Shown: one piece after another, positions 29,022 to 31,588 of the stretch
Layout: each line of letters opens with the position of its first letter
Position numbering within the stretch: position 1 is the first letter of the stretch
Assembly (NCBI GenBank): GCA_001701165.1
Contig: DAAP01000018.1
Coordinates: 1 to 31,588 of the forward strand
Reading direction: 5' to 3'
DNA from: Bacteroidales bacterium H4
Lineage (GTDB): Bacteria > Bacteroidota > Bacteroidia > Bacteroidales > Muribaculaceae
Length of the DNA stretch: 31,588 nucleotides
Notes under the pieces: model-generated
Seen by the model: the letters and a program-made list of their open reading frames with translations, nothing else
Told to the model about the DNA's origin: nothing
Databases searched by the model: none
Translations under genes and position numbers: made by a program

Positions 29022-31328
29022 ATGACAGATATAATTTTCATTGTGGATGGCTGCGAGAGGTCAAAAGCGTGTCAAGCATCAATCAAGTTCTTTTTTGAGT
29101 CTTTGAAAACATCGCTGTGTAAAGAATATATATATCATTTTTTGCGTTACGACTCATCGGCTCAATGGGTATGGTCGATTGATGGCGACTTTTCTTACCT
29201 TTCTTTTGCTGATGCAAAAGAATTAAAAAGGGAATCTATATTTTCTCAAGCTCTTCTTGAATTGAGTAAAATGAATATTCGGTGGAGTGGTGATAAGCCA
29301 TGTCCAGTCATTATTTGGCTTGTCGGGTCACGTCCGACAGATGACTACTCGTCTCTTTTGTCGAGTTTGTCCGGTAATGATATTATGTTTAATAGGGCTA
29401 TCAGGATAGCCGTTTCTTTTGGGATGGCTGTGCCTCGTAGTGTGCTTGAATCGTTTGTGGCTGGTTATGGGTCTTCATTCTCGTCCATCGAAATTGAGGC
29501 CGTCACGGCTTATATCCGAAAGATATTATCAGACAAACCTTTGATTTCCCAGTGTGATAATGTGCATAAAGTCGAGTCTCTCATAGAAAAGAAAAATCGA
29601 GAATTAGAAGATATTAGGGCTAAGAAAAAGGCTGAAGAAGATAGACTTTGGAGAGAATCCAATCCAATTCCTCAGAAGAAAACATACAACTCTGTAGAGG
29701 AAAAGGCTTGTGATTTTAGTGATGGCGTCTTTGCATGCAAATGGAATGGTAAATGGGGCTGGGTCGGAGTAAACGGCATTCTGTTTATTCCACCCACATA
29801 CAACTATGTGCGTGAGTTCAGTGAGGGCTTTGCTGCTGTTTCTAATAGCCCAAGCCCAGAAATAAAACGAAACAATGACGGCTATAGTAATGAGGCATCC
29901 GTTAATAGATTTCTTAAGGACACATTGGCTTTAACGAAGATTATAGAGGAAGAATGTGAGTATTATGAGGCTTGGGAGGCAAAATATACGGGGAAGCCGT
30001 ATAAGCCACGAAAAAAATCAGATGTTTCTTCAAATAATGCCGGAAATTTATTGATAAATTTAAAAAAAACGATTACCCCTGTTAATGATGAGGTGCGGCC
30101 TCGAAAAGCAGAGAACCCGGTCTCTGCGGAGATAGAACGTCCCACAGAGCGAGTACGTCCTGTCTGGTTCTACATTAACATATTGGGCGAGCCGATAACA
30201 AACGCCGTATATGAAGAAGCAAAGCCATTCAAAAATGGTTTGGCCTTGGTCAAAAGAAATGGTGTATGGGGTGCAATAAATACAAAGGGGAAGGAAGTTG
30301 TCCCATGTAAGTATGCTAAACTGAAATATGGCACTGATAAGGTTTTGATCTATGCTACAGCAAGACCTAAAACAATAAATGGCTCCATAACGGAAGAATA
30401 TGGCTTAATGACGTATGATGGAATGGCTATTCCATTGGTCAAATACGACAATATTTCAGACTATAAGAACGGATTCGCTATTGCCCGGTTGGGAAATACG
30501 TCTTTTTTGATAAACGAGAAAGGCGTAAGACTGTCAGAAATAAAGTTTAGAGATGTTAAGCTCACGGACTCGTATGGTTTACTTATCGTTTCAAATGTAT
30601 CTGATTCGGTCGGCGTATGTGCTTATGACGGCTCTGTTATTGTTCCGAATAGATATAAGACTGTTTTTGTCGGCAAGGAAACAATACTGGCTAAGAATGA
30701 TGGACAATGTTTTTTCTTTGACCTTGGAGGAAATCGTATTTGCATGAAGAGTTTCTCAGATGGTTTCTTGGGTAACGATTGCGCAATAGTTAAGGAGTCT
30801 AGAGGTCTCAACCGGTGGCTTAAGATAGACAAGTGTGGTAGAGAGACCATTTTGCCATATAAGCAGGTTTTGTATGTGTTTGATAATGGGAATATACTGA
30901 CTTCAGAAGCTTATGTCGAGAATGGTAAAATATATGGCGCAGTATGGTCGCTTATATCGGATTATCACGAAGTGCGGAGTTTGATCGTTTTTAAGGAAGA
31001 CTCTAATTTCCAAGGCAACACATATTATGTTGTCTATAACAAGAAGAGTGGCGAGCGTATTTGCAGTACAAAGAATTGGCTACCATTCAATCGAGGTAGA
31101 GAATATGGCATAGCAAGGTATAATGTTTACTCTAATGGCGCCCTTTCATTATACGACAATTTTGATTTTATTGGTAAAAATGATTTTACCAAAGCAATTG
31201 ATGTCGAAACAGGCGCAAAAATTATTCGGAAACGGAAAGATTCACCTATAAAACTAGTGCTGTCTGATGGTAAGGAATTCCCAGATTTCAAATGTCAAGA
31301 CATTTCTTTTGTTCAAGACGTTAAATAG
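29022..31328 (+). CDS. Degenerate VWA domain fused to WG beta-repeats, 768 aa
   Basis: Residues 1-175 look like a von Willebrand A fold: MTDIIFIVDGCERS at the first strand, and PVIIWLVGSRPTDDYSSLL, which parallels the DGxPTDD strand of TerY-like VWA proteins. The metal site is incomplete: DxSxS reads DGCER, and the Asp before GxPTDD is Gly. Residues 182-212 form a charged coiled coil. From 228 on come WG-type repeats (GKWGWVGVNG near 243-252, GVWGAINTKG near 414-423, and weaker copies to about 620), with a long insert at 280-380. WG repeats are thought to form beta-propeller or solenoid binding surfaces. No signal peptide or membrane helix, so cytoplasmic. Probably a binding or sensor protein of the cassette; no catalytic motif is seen. 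Confidence 0.75.
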   Translation: MTDIIFIVDGCERSKACQASIKFFFESLKTSLCKEYIYHFLRYDSSAQWVWSIDGDFSYLSFADAKELKRESIFSQALLELSKMNIRWSGDKPCPVIIWLVGSRPTDDYSSLLSSLSGNDIMFNRAIRIAVSFGMAVPRSVLESFVAGYGSSFSSIEIEAVTAYIRKILSDKPLISQCDNVHKVESLIEKKNRELEDIRAKKKAEEDRLWRESNPIPQKKTYNSVEEKACDFSDGVFACKWNGKWGWVGVNGILFIPPTYNYVREFSEGFAAVSNSPSPEIKRNNDGYSNEASVNRFLKDTLALTKIIEEECEYYEAWEAKYTGKPYKPRKKSDVSSNNAGNLLINLKKTITPVNDEVRPRKAENPVSAEIERPTERVRPVWFYINILGEPITNAVYEEAKPFKNGLALVKRNGVWGAINTKGKEVVPCKYAKLKYGTDKVLIYATARPKTINGSITEEYGLMTYDGMAIPLVKYDNISDYKNGFAIARLGNTSFLINEKGVRLSEIKFRDVKLTDSYGLLIVSNVSDSVGVCAYDGSVIVPNRYKTVFVGKETILAKNDGQCFFFDLGGNRICMKSFSDGFLGNDCAIVKESRGLNRWLKIDKCGRETILPYKQVLYVFDNGNILTSEAYVENGKIYGAVWSLISDYHEVRSLIVFKEDSNFQGNTYYVVYNKKSGERICSTKNWLPFNRGREYGIARYNVYSNGALSLYDNFDFIGKNDFTKAIDVETGAKIIRKRKDSPIKLVLSDGKEFPDFKCQDISFVQDVK

Positions 31329-31368
31329 GAATATGAAGGATATATAAATGCATGTATATAGTTGAATT

Positions 31369-31588
31369 ATGGCGTCTTATTACAAATATCGCTCTTTGTC
31401 GGATTGGAAGCGCTTCGTTGATATCATTGTGTGTAACAGGCTTTATGCTGCATATTATGAGGATTTGAATGACCCAATGGAGGGGTTATATAAACAAACC
31501 TCTAAAAGCAAACGCCTTAGCTCTTGGCTACTTAAAGAAATGAGGACTTCGCGAATTCTTTCGCTAACTCCTGACTTTATCATTGGGA
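31369..31588 (+). CDS. DUF2971-like protein, 5' part only (runs off the window)
   Basis: The first 73 codons of a gene cut by the window edge, starting MASYYKYRSLSDWKRF. The YKYRS opening, a short helix, then LYAAYYEDLNDPMEG match the N-terminal pattern of DUF2971 (xYKYRxx ... LYxxxxxxFNDPFE), a family of unknown function often found among accessory and defence-type genes. RILSLTPDF sits where the family has its next strand. It follows the VWA-WG gene by 40 nt on the same strand, so it is likely part of the same cassette. Earlier ATGs in the gap are followed at once by stops. Confidence 0.65.
   Translation, partial: MASYYKYRSLSDWKRFVDIIVCNRLYAAYYEDLNDPMEGLYKQTSKSKRLSSWLLKEMRTSRILSLTPDFIIG

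Noticed and set aside
1..31588. CRISPR arrays, insertion sequences, integrases, att sites or a replication origin
   Set aside because: I looked for spaced direct repeats, transposase or recombinase motifs and DnaA-box clusters and saw none that I could support.

Overview
The window looks like the chromosome of a member of the Bacteroidales (Bacteroidota), perhaps Muribaculaceae or a relative. The evidence is repeated TTTG/TTGG-(18-20 nt)-TAnnTTTG promoters instead of sigma70 boxes, A-rich start regions without clear Shine-Dalgarno sequences, a TPR-containing one-piece hybrid two-component regulator, and proteins of families largely confined to this phylum (DUF4494, DUF4199, DUF6048/DUF6452, YolD-like plus Y-family polymerase). 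Family names come from recognition by eye, not from searches.

Layout. (1) 194-6417, minus strand: an exopolysaccharide export/assembly operon in the order Wza-like lipoprotein, Wzc-like BY-kinase, Wzx flippase, Wzy/ligase-like membrane protein. It has a good promoter and a terminator-like hairpin in its leader. (2) 6676-6805: tRNA-Ser(GGA) with promoter and terminator. (3) 7067-9572, minus: sugar MFS permease, YggS-type PLP protein, DUF4494 protein. (4) 9805-12700, minus: surface lipoprotein with a calcium-type loop, then a translationally coupled Y-family DNA polymerase/YolD-like pair. (5) 12824-17138, minus: FadL-type outer-membrane channel, with a long inverted repeat next to its promoter, and a TPR hybrid histidine kinase/AraC regulator. 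(6) 17796-17869, plus: tRNA with a CAT anticodon. (7) 18245-23166, minus: miaA, pepT, a GH13 alpha-amylase-family enzyme and prfB, probably one transcription unit led by prfB. (8) 23405-23672, minus: a promoter, a long foldable RNA and a strong terminator with no ORF; I propose a 6S-like small RNA. (9) 23796-27577, minus: DUF4199, GT2, nitroreductase, DUF6452 and DUF6048 operon. (10) 27578-27926: a divergent region with long C tracts. (11) 27927-31588, plus: a visibly more AT-rich cassette of a 91-aa orphan, a two-TM 230-aa protein, a 768-aa degenerate-VWA plus WG-repeat protein, and the start of a DUF2971-like protein that runs off the window.

The first 27.6 kb is core-like and mostly minus strand. 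The last 3.7 kb switches strand and composition, encodes unfamiliar proteins and is the best candidate for an accessory system, possibly defence-related, of which only part is visible. Other points to follow up are the exopolysaccharide leader attenuator, the candidate small RNA, the operator-like repeat at the FadL promoter, and a repeated 13-nt motif inside the GT2 operon.
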